A stretch of DNA of 64,000 nt from Chondrus crispus. Its lineage: Eukaryota; Rhodophyta; Florideophyceae; Gigartinales; Gigartinaceae. The number at the start of each line of letters is the position of its first letter. Position 1 is the stretch's first letter. The stretch is taken from contig NW_005179135.1 of assembly GCF_000350225.1 (NCBI RefSeq), forward strand, positions 1 through 64,000, written 5' to 3'. The position numbers and the translations under genes are program-made. The notes below the pieces were generated by a model. The model was not told where the DNA came from and made no database searches. It was given only the letters and a program-made list of their open reading frames with translations. This document shows, piece after piece, positions 22,354-30,429 of this stretch.

Positions 22354-23493
22354 CTACCTTCTTGTTTTCGTGAAATCCCCTTCCCCCATCGTTATTTTGT
22401 GTTTCAATCGAATGTGCACTCTAACATTTTTCAATGTCCCTACCGTCGTATACGAGCAGTGGTTGCACTTGTAGACCACGCCCGCTGCATGAACTTCTCG
22501 AATATGCGTCCGAAGAACTGTTTTTCGACTAAACGTTATTCCGCAAGTCGGGCATGCAAATCTTGTCTCGTCTACCTCGTGACATTCTCGAATATGTCCA
22601 TCCAAACTGCCCTTATAAGTGTAACTCTTCTGACACTGTGGGCAGGTGTGTCGCTTTCTTTTGCTCTTATCAATCACTTTTCTGCTCTCTGTATGATGCG
22701 AACCCGATGCCTGCCCTGAACGATTTTCAGTCGACCTGTGACTTTCGATCCTAGATTTGGGGATAATATCAATGTTGCTCGCCTGTGAAGACCTTGAACA
22801 GAAGGGAATCGTCATTTGGTGAAATTCTAAATCACTTCGTGACCTAAATCGAGTCCTGCATTGAGGACAATTGACTTCCCCACGTCGAGAACCTGATGAT
22901 CCATCGGAATCTCTTCCAGATCTATGTGAGGATGACCTACCGGAATCTCCTCCAGGTCGTGCGTCCGAGTTGGATAGCTGCCGTGAACGATGCTCAGTCG
23001 ACCTGTGACTTTCGATTCTAGATCTAGGGATTGCGTCCACATTATTAGACCTTGAACAGAAGGGAGTCGTCATTTGGTGAAATTCTAAATCACTTTGTGA
23101 CCTAAATAGAGTCTTGCATTGAGGACAATTGACTTCCCCGCGTCGAGAACCTGATGATCTATCGGAATCTCTTCCAGATCTATGTGAGGATGACCTACCG
23201 GAATCTCCTACAGGTCGTGCGTCCGAGCTGGATAACTGCCGTGGACGATGTTCAGTCGACCTGCGATTTTCGATTCTAGATCTAGGGATCACATCAACAT
23301 TATTCGGCTGTGAAGACCTTGAACAGAAGGGAATCGTCATTTGGTGAAATTCTAAATCTCCTTGCGAACTAAATCGAGTCTTGCATTGAGGACATTTCAC
23401 GTCTCCCCTTCGAGAACCTGATGACCTATCGGAGTCTCTTCCAGATCTATGTGAATGTGAGCTCTGGCTACGGGAATTAGTGAATCTTTCCAT
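22354..23493 (-). CDS. Repeat-containing zinc-finger protein 1, 379 aa
   Basis: The protein has two parts. Residues 1 to ~260 are three tandem repeats of ~86 residues. Each has a Ser/Arg-rich segment (SHRSGRDSDRSSGSRRG), a C-P-Q-C-x12-H-x5-C finger containing DLEFHQMTIPFC, and a linker with IPRSRIE. After a basic stretch (IDKSKRKRH), the C-terminal ~100 residues hold three classical C2H2 fingers. The first two are C-x2-C-x12-H-x4-H and the third (YKCNHC...) is one residue longer. It is likely a nuclear nucleic-acid-binding protein; the C-terminal fingers could bind DNA and the RS-like repeats could bind RNA or proteins. A TATA box lies 108 nt upstream. It is paralogous to the gene at 27.1 kb, which has four repeats. 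Confidence 0.88.
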   Translation of the reverse strand: MERFTNSRSQSSHSHRSGRDSDRSSGSRRGDVKCPQCKTRFSSQGDLEFHQMTIPFCSRSSQPNNVDVIPRSRIENRRSTEHRPRQLSSSDARPVGDSGRSSSHRSGRDSDRSSGSRRGEVNCPQCKTLFRSQSDLEFHQMTTPFCSRSNNVDAIPRSRIESHRSTEHRSRQLSNSDARPGGDSGRSSSHRSGRDSDGSSGSRRGEVNCPQCRTRFRSRSDLEFHQMTIPFCSRSSQASNIDIIPKSRIESHRSTENRSGQASGSHHTESRKVIDKSKRKRHTCPQCQKSYTYKGSLDGHIRECHEVDETRFACPTCGITFSRKTVLRTHIREVHAAGVVYKCNHCSYTTVGTLKNVRVHIRLKHKITMGEGDFTKTRR

Positions 23494-23600
23494 AGTGATT
23501 TAAGTTGGTTTCGAGTTGTATGCTTCTTTGAAAGTCTATTGAAAGGCAAGTGAATGAATGAGAGTGCTGTGACGAACCGTACTAATCACGATGCTCCTGA

Positions 23601-23608
23601 TTTATATA
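23601..23608 (-). promoter_or_regulatory. TATA box of zinc-finger gene 1
   Basis: The minus strand reads CTGTATATAAATCAGGAGCATCG, 108 nt upstream of the ATG. The same string and spacing occur at zinc-finger gene 2. Confidence 0.75.
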
Positions 23609-23826
23609 CAGATGAAGAATAGGGCGACTCTGTTGTAAAGTGCGATGCAGGTGTTACTAAGTGACGCTCGTTACCATTCTTGACCATAGCCATGTCATCT
23701 GACGGGTGCGTAGCAGTTTCCAAAAGGATATCTATTTCCGAAAAGGACCGCATATTGTCATCTTTCGATTTCGGCACGGACTGATGCTCCCCGAAGAGCT
23801 GTGAAGTGTTTTTAAGCGGTCGCCTT

Positions 23827-25288
23827 GCGCATACCTTGTGGTTAAAGTTTAAGATTGTCGTATGTACAAATGGCGTCGGTGGGGTATGGAACGGTGGCTT
23901 CGGGTATGATGTGGGCCGCACTGGGCGTGCGGTGGGTATGTACAAATGATGTGAAAACTATATTGTCAAAGTTTATTCTTCGATGTGCAATACCAGTGTG
24001 CTCTTTACTGCTTGGCCGTAACGTCGAGTACGTCTCATTGCCGCGTCTACGTGTTTTGCAGCTTTGAACTGATGTCAACATTTCCTGATCGCTTCTGAAA
24101 TAGAGTTGGCTTCTCGAATGCACATTTCACGTGGCGAGCTAGTGGTGGAAGGGTCATAGACATGTTATAGACTGTGTTTGCAGTTGGAAATGCCAATGAG
24201 GCAACTAGAGTGTTGCCTCATTGGCATTTCCAAGCAACGCTGTAGTACCACATTTACGAGACAGCTGTACTCGTTCTGTGATAGTGGCACGAGAGGACAA
24301 ACGATGAAGCAACATGATATGAGCTTAGGCAAACGAGATATAGGGGCCCATTCTCCGGAGCTTGTCGAGTTGTTGCGCTTACATCGGTCTGACCTTGCGC
24401 TCACCATTTTTAGTTGTTATTGAAACCATCTCTTCACTGTACGTAGCAGATGTTGCAAGTTGTACACTGGGCTGAAGAACCCTGTCGCTTACTGAAAACA
24501 AAACTATCAGTACGACGGCATGAACCACAAACACGTACTCAGGAGGTGTTGGGCGATCTATGCGCTTGTGCCCCATTTCAAATTTGTTTTGCTATCAACT
24601 CAACCAACCCATTCCACCACTTTTAATCTTCCGTGATTTCAAAAGAGCTGCCGAGAGATGTGTTGGGGATGCCCCCGAAACTTCGTTTCCGTTTGTATCC
24701 GAGAGTCTGATTGCCTTGAGACCAGACCAAGGTCTCGTTTCCGGATCTGCCGTTCAGCTTGAATGTGTTCCCCTACAGCAGGATCGCCCGTATATAGATT
24801 TCTCCCAAGAAAAAAAAAAAAAAAAAACAGCGCTTGGTTTCCCATTTTCTCTATTTATTTCTGCCTGTGGAGCTTCGGACTTGTGTTTTGACTTAACAAC
24901 TTCTCGCATCTTTTCCTTTATCACAATCGTTTCCCGGGCTCTAGTTTATTTTTCGAGTGTTTTCGAGTCCTTTCCTCTCTGTGGCAGAAGAGCTGGATTT
25001 GCGCATTCCATCTTAATCTCTGCCCCCTTGGGGCAGCATAACCTGTCGTGTTGTGATCCGAAAAGGGTTAAGAAATGCCCCTATTGTGGACACTCTTTGA
25101 CTGAAGTGCGATCACTCTAAACGTGCGTCCTCTGCAAATAATACTTAACATAAAGATGTAAAAAAACCACCAGCCTATCTCTAGAGTATCGGTCGGTATC
25201 GGTTTAGGGCTGGAGCGCTTCCGGAATATTGGTTTAGTAGTTAGTAGCGAAAAGAGGATCACTGAAACGTGTGGGCATAGTTACGTGT
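23827..25288. other. Spacer between the zinc-finger duplicates
   Basis: No supported gene. It contains a perfect stem-loop (24184-24233) and an A-tract at ~24810-24827. The 186-codon frame at 24560-25120 lacks any domain and runs through that A-tract. Confidence 0.5.
24184..24233. repeat. Perfect inverted repeat, 22-bp arms, 6-nt loop
   Basis: TTGGAAATGCCAATGAGGCA plus AC (24184-24205), then TAGAGT, then the exact complement (24212-24233). The stem extends imperfectly for about 10 nt on both sides. It could be a small-RNA precursor, a transcription attenuator or the fused ends of a deleted transposon. Confidence 0.85.
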
Positions 25289-25616
25289 TACTGCAAGCTG
25301 GCCCAGATGGAGGCGACGTTGTGGAATTTTGTTTGATTTTATTCAGGTTTCTTTACACATGCCAAATCTAGAGCACTGTTGTAGCATCAATATTGGGAGA
25401 AGACAACGAGCTCTTCAGTGTGTGTAACAATGAATCGTTAAGATTCTGCTGAGCGTTAGTGCGCGTACGGGCGGTTTTGAGGGCGTTACGACGCCGGGGG
25501 TTGAGGGCAGGCTCCTGCCGGGCGAGGGTCTTCTCGCGTAAGTTGGTTGAGTTTATTCAGTGAGTCGTTCGCGTCTGTGTGTTCTTTCATCTTCGATGCT
25601 AGAGGAGGTTGTGATA

Positions 25617-26008
25617 CAGTGCTCTCTCGATTAAAGGTACCCCTGTTTAAAGGTACCCCTGTTTAGAGGAACCCCCCGACAAACGGAACAAATCTAAATC
25701 TCCCATATTGGGGGATGCCAAATTTTAATAGAAAACAGCATTGCTTCCTCTCTTGATAAACGGTACCCCAGAAATGGCCGAAAGTTTTTCAAAAACAGCT
25801 CCATTGATGTCCTATTGATGATGAGAATCGTGTACTTCAAGTGAGAAAAAATTCTTCCAGACTTTTTTACTGTAATGTTTACTACAGTACGGCAAAAAGT
25901 TCAATTTTACATTACAATTATGACCCGTGTACTTCGACTAAAGGAACCCCCCGAAAAAGGGAACACCATCTTGTTTCCCACCTGGTTCCGTTTATCGAGA
26001 GACCACTG
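25617..26008. mobile_element. Pogo/Tigger-like MITE, 392 bp
   Basis: The terminal inverted repeats are CAGTGCTCTCTCGATTAAAG and, from the other end, CAGTGGTCTCTCGATAAACG, followed on both sides by GGTACC/GGAACC-type bases. The target duplication is TA (25615-25616 and 26009-26010). Internal copies of the GGTACCCC/GGAACCCC motif occur. It has no transposase. The ends and TA duplication fit the pogo/Tigger branch of Tc1/mariner. Confidence 0.82.
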
Positions 26009-27120
26009 TACTAAAAAGCTGAAGCGAAAGGCAGAGACAGTTTCTCTGTTCGGGATCTGGCGGACGTACTGTATTGTTAATCGGGACCCTGGGAGAAGTG
26101 ATCAGGATCAGGCTGACTCTCTGAGGGGTGTTACTGTAATCTTCTTGTCGCCGACTGACATGATCGGCGGCGTCCGAGATGCCTGTTTCATCAAGCAGGG
26201 CGGCCAGATAATGCACATGTCACACGAAACACACCTGTACATAAAACTGCGACAAGGCGCTATATACGGTATATTGCGATTTATACAGGCCCAGCAATGG
26301 AGCAATATCAAGCAACAAACTGGCCTGGTCTGCACTGACATGCAATCACGAAAACGTGTCGTGGGCGAGCGAGCTTGGAGACGAGAACGGTGAGTAAGGG
26401 ATCGTGAAAAAAAAGAGAAGGGAGGGATAGGTGGGTGCTGCGAAATGCTGCCGCTGCCATGGTATAGGTTTGCGTGGGGTGCAATCTGATACCATAGCAT
26501 ACGAAAATCTGTGCTTAGTATCGCAGCGCGCTAGGGATGTGTTCCACCAACACTGGGGCCACTTTTTGGAGATCACAGTATCTGGTTTGAAATTTGGAAT
26601 CAATTCATGCAGCAACGCTGAATTGGCGGTTTCTGCATTCGACTGAAAATGCAACTACCTCGCACAACAGGTGTCACGACTGCCTCTGTGCTTCTACGGA
26701 ACAATGCACTACGTCATTACCTTGCCTACTATTTCAAGGTTGAAGATGGTGTCATTAGTATGGGCTTTTACATGTAAACATGCTTTTATCTACGGCCTGA
26801 GATAACATCCCCTTTGGAAGATTACATGTTACAATATGGTGTGAAGCATTGTCGTCCTTGCCACAACTTCCCCAATGCCATGTAGAGTGACAGTTCGATT
26901 CTCTCTGGCATGTATCAAGTAAGGGGAGATGGGCTAAGACGATATTGTAATTACCGCCAACACCAAAACATCTGTGCATCTCTCGTTAGATTTGTTGCCA
27001 GCGCTGTACCATTTTATTACGAGCAACTACTTTAGAACAGTATAAAAGGTAGGCGATCAGGAAGGTAAGTAAATACTTAAGCACGAACCCACAAGCTCAA
27101 GCGAACCTGTTTTTATTACA

Positions 27121-28527
27121 CTACTGCTTTCTCGTTTGCGAGAAATCGCCTTCCTCTACCACTTTTTTGTGCTTCCACCGAATGTGCCTGTTAATATTTA
27201 GCTTGGCCCCTGTCTCATACGAGCAGTGGTTGCACTTGTAGCCCACGTCCGCTTCGTGAACTTGTCGGATATGCGTCCGGAGAAAGTTTCTTCGACTAAA
27301 CGATAACCCACAAGTCTGGCATCTATATCTTGCCTCGCCCTCCTCGTGATTGTCTTGAAAATGCTCAACCAAACTGCCCTTAAACATAAAACTCTTCTGA
27401 CACTGTGTGCAGGTGTGTCGCTTTCTTTTGCTCTTATCAATCACTTTTCTGCTCTCTGTATGATGCGAACCCGATGCCTGCCCTGAACGATTTTCAGTCG
27501 ACCTGTGACTTTCGATCCTAGATTTGGGGATAATATCAATGTTGCTCGCCTGTGAAGACCTTGAACAGAAGGGAATCGTCATTTGGTGAAATTCTAAATC
27601 ACTTCGTGACCTAAATCGAGTCCTGCATTGAGGACAATTGACTTCCCCGCGTCGAGAACCTGATGATCCATCGGAATCTCTTCCAGATCTATGTGAGGAT
27701 GACCTACCGGAATCTCCTCCAGGTCGTGCGTCAGAGCTGGATAACTGCCGTGGACGATGTCCAGTCGACCTATGACTTTCGATTCCAGATCTAGGGATAG
27801 CGTCAACATTATTAGACCTTGAACAGAAGGGAGTCGTCATTTGGTGAAATTCTAAATCACTTTGTGACCTAAATAGAGTCTTGCATTGAGGACAAGTGAC
27901 TTCCCCGCGTCGAGAACCTGATGATCTATCGGAATCTCTTCCAGATCTATGTGAGGATGGCCTACCGGAATCTCCTCCAGATCGCGCGTCCGAGCTGGAT
28001 AACTGCCGTGGACGAAGTTCAGTCGACCTGCCATATTCGATTCTAGATCTAGGGATAGCGTCAACATTATTCGGCTGTGAAGACCTTGAACAGAAGGGAA
28101 TCGTCATTTGGTGAAATTCTAAATCTCCTTGCGAACTAAATCGAGTCCTGCATTGAGGACAAGTGACTTCCCCGCGTCGAGAACCTGATGATCTATCGGA
28201 ATCTCTTCCAGATCTATGTGAGGATGGCCTACCGGAATCTCCTACAGGTCGTGCGTCCGAGCTGGATAACTGCCGTGGGCGATGTTCAGTCGGCCTGCGA
28301 TTTTCGATTCTAGATCTAGGGATCACATCAACATTATTCGGCTGTGAAGACCTTGAGCAGAAGGGAATCGTCATTTGGTGAAATTCTAAATCTCCTTGCG
28401 AACCAAATCGAGTCCTACATTGAGGACATTTCACGTCTCCCCTTCGAGAACCTGATGACCTGTCGGAGTCTCTTCCAGATCTATGTGAATGTGAGCTCTG
28501 GCTACGGGAATTAGCGAATTTATCCAT
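27121..28527 (-). CDS. Repeat-containing zinc-finger protein 2, 468 aa
   Basis: This protein has the same architecture as the 22.4-kb paralog but with four ~86-residue repeats instead of three. Each repeat has an SR-rich segment and a C-P-Q-C-x12-H-x5-C finger. The basic hinge IDKSKRKRH is followed by three C-terminal C2H2 fingers (starting HTCTQC, YRCQTC and YKCNHC). Individual repeats are nearly identical between the two genes in places, while the C-terminal finger tips differ at many positions. That pattern suggests repeat homogenisation alongside divergence of the putative DNA-contacting residues. A TATA box lies 109 nt upstream. A nuclear regulatory role is likely by domain; the target is unknown. 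Confidence 0.88.
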   Translation of the reverse strand: MDKFANSRSQSSHSHRSGRDSDRSSGSRRGDVKCPQCRTRFGSQGDLEFHQMTIPFCSRSSQPNNVDVIPRSRIENRRPTEHRPRQLSSSDARPVGDSGRPSSHRSGRDSDRSSGSRRGEVTCPQCRTRFSSQGDLEFHQMTIPFCSRSSQPNNVDAIPRSRIEYGRSTELRPRQLSSSDARSGGDSGRPSSHRSGRDSDRSSGSRRGEVTCPQCKTLFRSQSDLEFHQMTTPFCSRSNNVDAIPRSGIESHRSTGHRPRQLSSSDARPGGDSGRSSSHRSGRDSDGSSGSRRGEVNCPQCRTRFRSRSDLEFHQMTIPFCSRSSQASNIDIIPKSRIESHRSTENRSGQASGSHHTESRKVIDKSKRKRHTCTQCQKSFMFKGSLVEHFQDNHEEGEARYRCQTCGLSFSRRNFLRTHIRQVHEADVGYKCNHCSYETGAKLNINRHIRWKHKKVVEEGDFSQTRKQ

Positions 28528-28635
28528 AGTGATTTAGGTTGGTTTTGAGTTTGTGTACTTCCTTGAAAGTCTATTGAAGGTCAGGTGAATGAATGAGAGT
28601 GCTGTGACGGATCGTACCCATGACGATGCTCCTGA

Positions 28636-28643
28636 TTTATATA
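28636..28643 (-). promoter_or_regulatory. TATA box of zinc-finger gene 2
   Basis: TATATAAA on the minus strand, 109 nt upstream of the ATG, in the same context as gene 1. Confidence 0.75.
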
Positions 28644-28696
28644 CAGTTGAAGAAGAGGGCGAGTTGTTTGCAAAGGACGATGCTGATGTTCCCAAG

Positions 28697-28836
28697 TGAC
28701 GCTCGTTACCATTCCTGACCAATGCCATGTCAACTGACGGGTGCGTAGAAGTTTTCAAAAAGAGACTGACGCTCGTTACCATTCTTGACCAAAGCCATGT
28801 CAACTGACGGGTGCGTAGAAATTTTCAAAAAAGAAA
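28697..28836. repeat. 70-bp tandem duplication in the zinc-finger-2 upstream region
   Basis: The unit TGACGCTCGTTACCATT... CAACTGACGGGTGCGTAGAA...TTTTCAAAAA occurs twice with a 70-bp period. The 23.7-kb paralog carries it once. It lies 50-200 bp upstream of the TATA box. Confidence 0.85.
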
Positions 28837-28934
28837 ACTATTTTCCGAAAAGGACCGCATATTGTCATCTTTTCTTTTTCGGCACGGACTGATACGCCCG
28901 GAAGAGCTGTGAAGAGTTTTAAGCGGTCGTCTTG

Positions 28935-29401
28935 GACTTATCATGCATTCAAATCCCACATTGTGTTGTGGGATTAGGTAAGTATCTAAGACGTTGAAAG
29001 TAAGAATTAGAGATATTGGATTATCTAGGCGGCTGCATTTTCTACTCCATAAATGCAAACACGATTCAAAGATGGCCATGTTTTCAACAAGTCTCTGTGT
29101 CGTTGAGATAGTAGAAAGTACTAGGAGGTATGTAGAGGAGACCTCGATAACAAAGACAATAGTACATACTATCGCACCGCAACATCCTTCATTCACTGTT
29201 TGCGTAAACTCACTTCATTGCCGAAGATTGCACCGATGCATTTGCGCCGATGTGCCACACATCTCAGCCCATAACCATGTCTCTCCTTCAAGCGCATTGT
29301 CTTTACCTTGAAATACACTGAGAGTAAACTAACCCCCCTGCAATGGAACGCAGCTATACTCACTACCCCCGAAAATGAAGCCCCACATCTCCGTTACGGC
29401 C
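28935..29401. other. Duplicated 3' flank of paralog B
   Basis: No supported gene. 29.18-29.40 kb is homologous to 18.97-19.22 kb downstream of paralog A, so the segmental duplication includes this side of the gene. Confidence 0.6.
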
Positions 29402-29827
29402 TCATTGCCTTCGCATCAAACGAGTCATCGGAAAGCCACAGCACTTCCTCGTGGACGAGAAGCTACCAAGCTGCGCTTCTAATGTGAAACCCTTCAAGCA
29501 AGTATCCAAAACTTTGTTCGCGCACACTGTGAATTTGCTGTTTGTGCCGCTCGTGCACACTTGAATCTTCGCCCTTACGCACTTTCTCACCTTCCACACC
29601 CGCGGCTTCGCCCTCCCGCGGAAGCACAGCGTCCTTATCTGCGAGTAAGTGACGCACCCGTCGCCCACGGTTACAAGCACCTCGATCGACTTCCGCCCGT
29701 CTCGGCACGCCGGCTGCCCGCGCACTTTGATATAGTTCAGCCTCGGATCGCAGTTTGCCCCAGACGCCGTCGACAGCAATAGGAGCAGGAGCGCGACGTA
29801 GAGAGCTGTGCGCTGGGAGGAGGCCAT
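29402..29827 (-). CDS. Secreted cysteine-rich protein, family paralog B, 141 aa
   Basis: The ATG at 29827 is chosen; an upstream GTG only adds two residues and is not conserved in paralog A. The signal peptide MASSQRTALYVALLLLLLSTASG is followed by a mature chain with ten cysteines in the family spacing: C-R-D-G-R-K-S-I-E-V...D-G-C, TLCF, RKCVRAKIQVC, TVCANKV, TCLKGF and terminal CC. The C-terminus extends ~10 residues past the CC because the stop used by paralog A is lost. A Ty3/gypsy element starts about 260 bp upstream of the ATG, beyond the TATA box and conserved block, so the core promoter is intact but distal sequence is displaced by 5.35 kb. Confidence 0.87.
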   Translation of the reverse strand: MASSQRTALYVALLLLLLSTASGANCDPRLNYIKVRGQPACRDGRKSIEVLVTVGDGCVTYSQIRTLCFRGRAKPRVWKVRKCVRAKIQVCTSGTNSKFTVCANKVLDTCLKGFTLEAQLGSFSSTRKCCGFPMTRLMRRQ

Positions 29828-29920
29828 GGTCACAGTTTTCTTCCTACGGGAAGAGCAAGCTTAAGGCACGATTGTTGAAGACGACACTAAGCTCGAGGTT
29901 TTTTTTCTTTTCCGCCTGCT

Positions 29921-29927
29921 TTTTATA
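29921..29927 (-). promoter_or_regulatory. TATA box of paralog B
   Basis: CAATATAAAAAGC on the minus strand, 94 nt upstream of the ATG. The conserved upstream block (GCACTTGGGCAGGAG on plus) is at ~29938. Confidence 0.78.
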
Positions 29928-30088
29928 TTGCCATACTGCACTTGGGCAGGAGTCCCGAGCCGCGATGCCTTCATCCCGTAATAGACAGGCAACGAGAATA
30001 GGCAGGTTTGCCCTGCGTTGACGCCCGAGCAGCAAGGCTGATCACCTAGACAATCGATTCTGTGGTGCGCCAGGTCCCTTTGTCCCGG

Positions 30089-30320
30089 TGTAACCGGCTG
30101 TGCACGGTTTCCCCTTTTCATGCCAGTTGGTTCATTGCTGTATTCCAGAAGGTACACGTAATACAGGTAGTCACCGCTGTTAGTTTCTACGAGGGCACCA
30201 ACTGGTAATTCTAGATTTAGTCGACCCTCCGTCGTCGCAAGAAATAAACTCGCCATCGAGGTGTATCCATCGAGGCACCGACTTTCAAAAAGTATACCCA
30301 GCTTTACCATAGCTGCCACA
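30089..30320 (+). repeat. 5' LTR of the gypsy element
   Basis: 232 bp, TGTAACCGGC...GCTGCCACA, canonical TG...CA ends. The bases just inside (GTGATCACTACG) do not match a common tRNA 3' end, so the primer is not assigned. Confidence 0.95.
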
Positions 30321-30429
30321 GTGATCACTACGACCAACTAAGGTTTAGTTTGGCTCAACGTTCGCCACAGCGAACATATCGACCTTTCGATCAAGCAACC
30401 GATTCGGTAAACGTACCGCACAAGGGGAA

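Larger units (their letters stand above)
22049..23826. repeat. Tandem segmental duplication, copy 1 (zinc-finger gene)
   Basis: This block is homologous to 25289-28934 and includes the 3' flank, the zinc-finger gene, its TATA box and ~220 bp of upstream sequence ending in TTTTTAAGCGGTCG. Copy 2 is longer because of an extra internal protein repeat, a 392-bp MITE with adjoining sequence, and a 70-bp promoter duplication. Confidence 0.85.
25289..28934. repeat. Tandem segmental duplication, copy 2 (zinc-finger gene)
   Basis: This block is homologous to 22049-23826. The 3' flank is split: 25289-25380 matches 22061-22145, and homology resumes at ~26200 matching ~22146 onward (ATGCACATGTCACACGAAAC). 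About 800 bp lie between, including a pogo-like MITE. Homology ends near TTTTAAGCGGTCG at 28934. Confidence 0.85.

Noticed and set aside
24560..25120. 186-codon plus-strand ORF
   Set aside because: It has no domain or signal peptide, runs through an A-tract of about 18 bases, and is not conserved in the paralogous region.
27038..27050. TATAAAAGG on the plus strand
   Set aside because: It points toward the 3' end of the minus-strand zinc-finger gene and no plus-strand gene follows.
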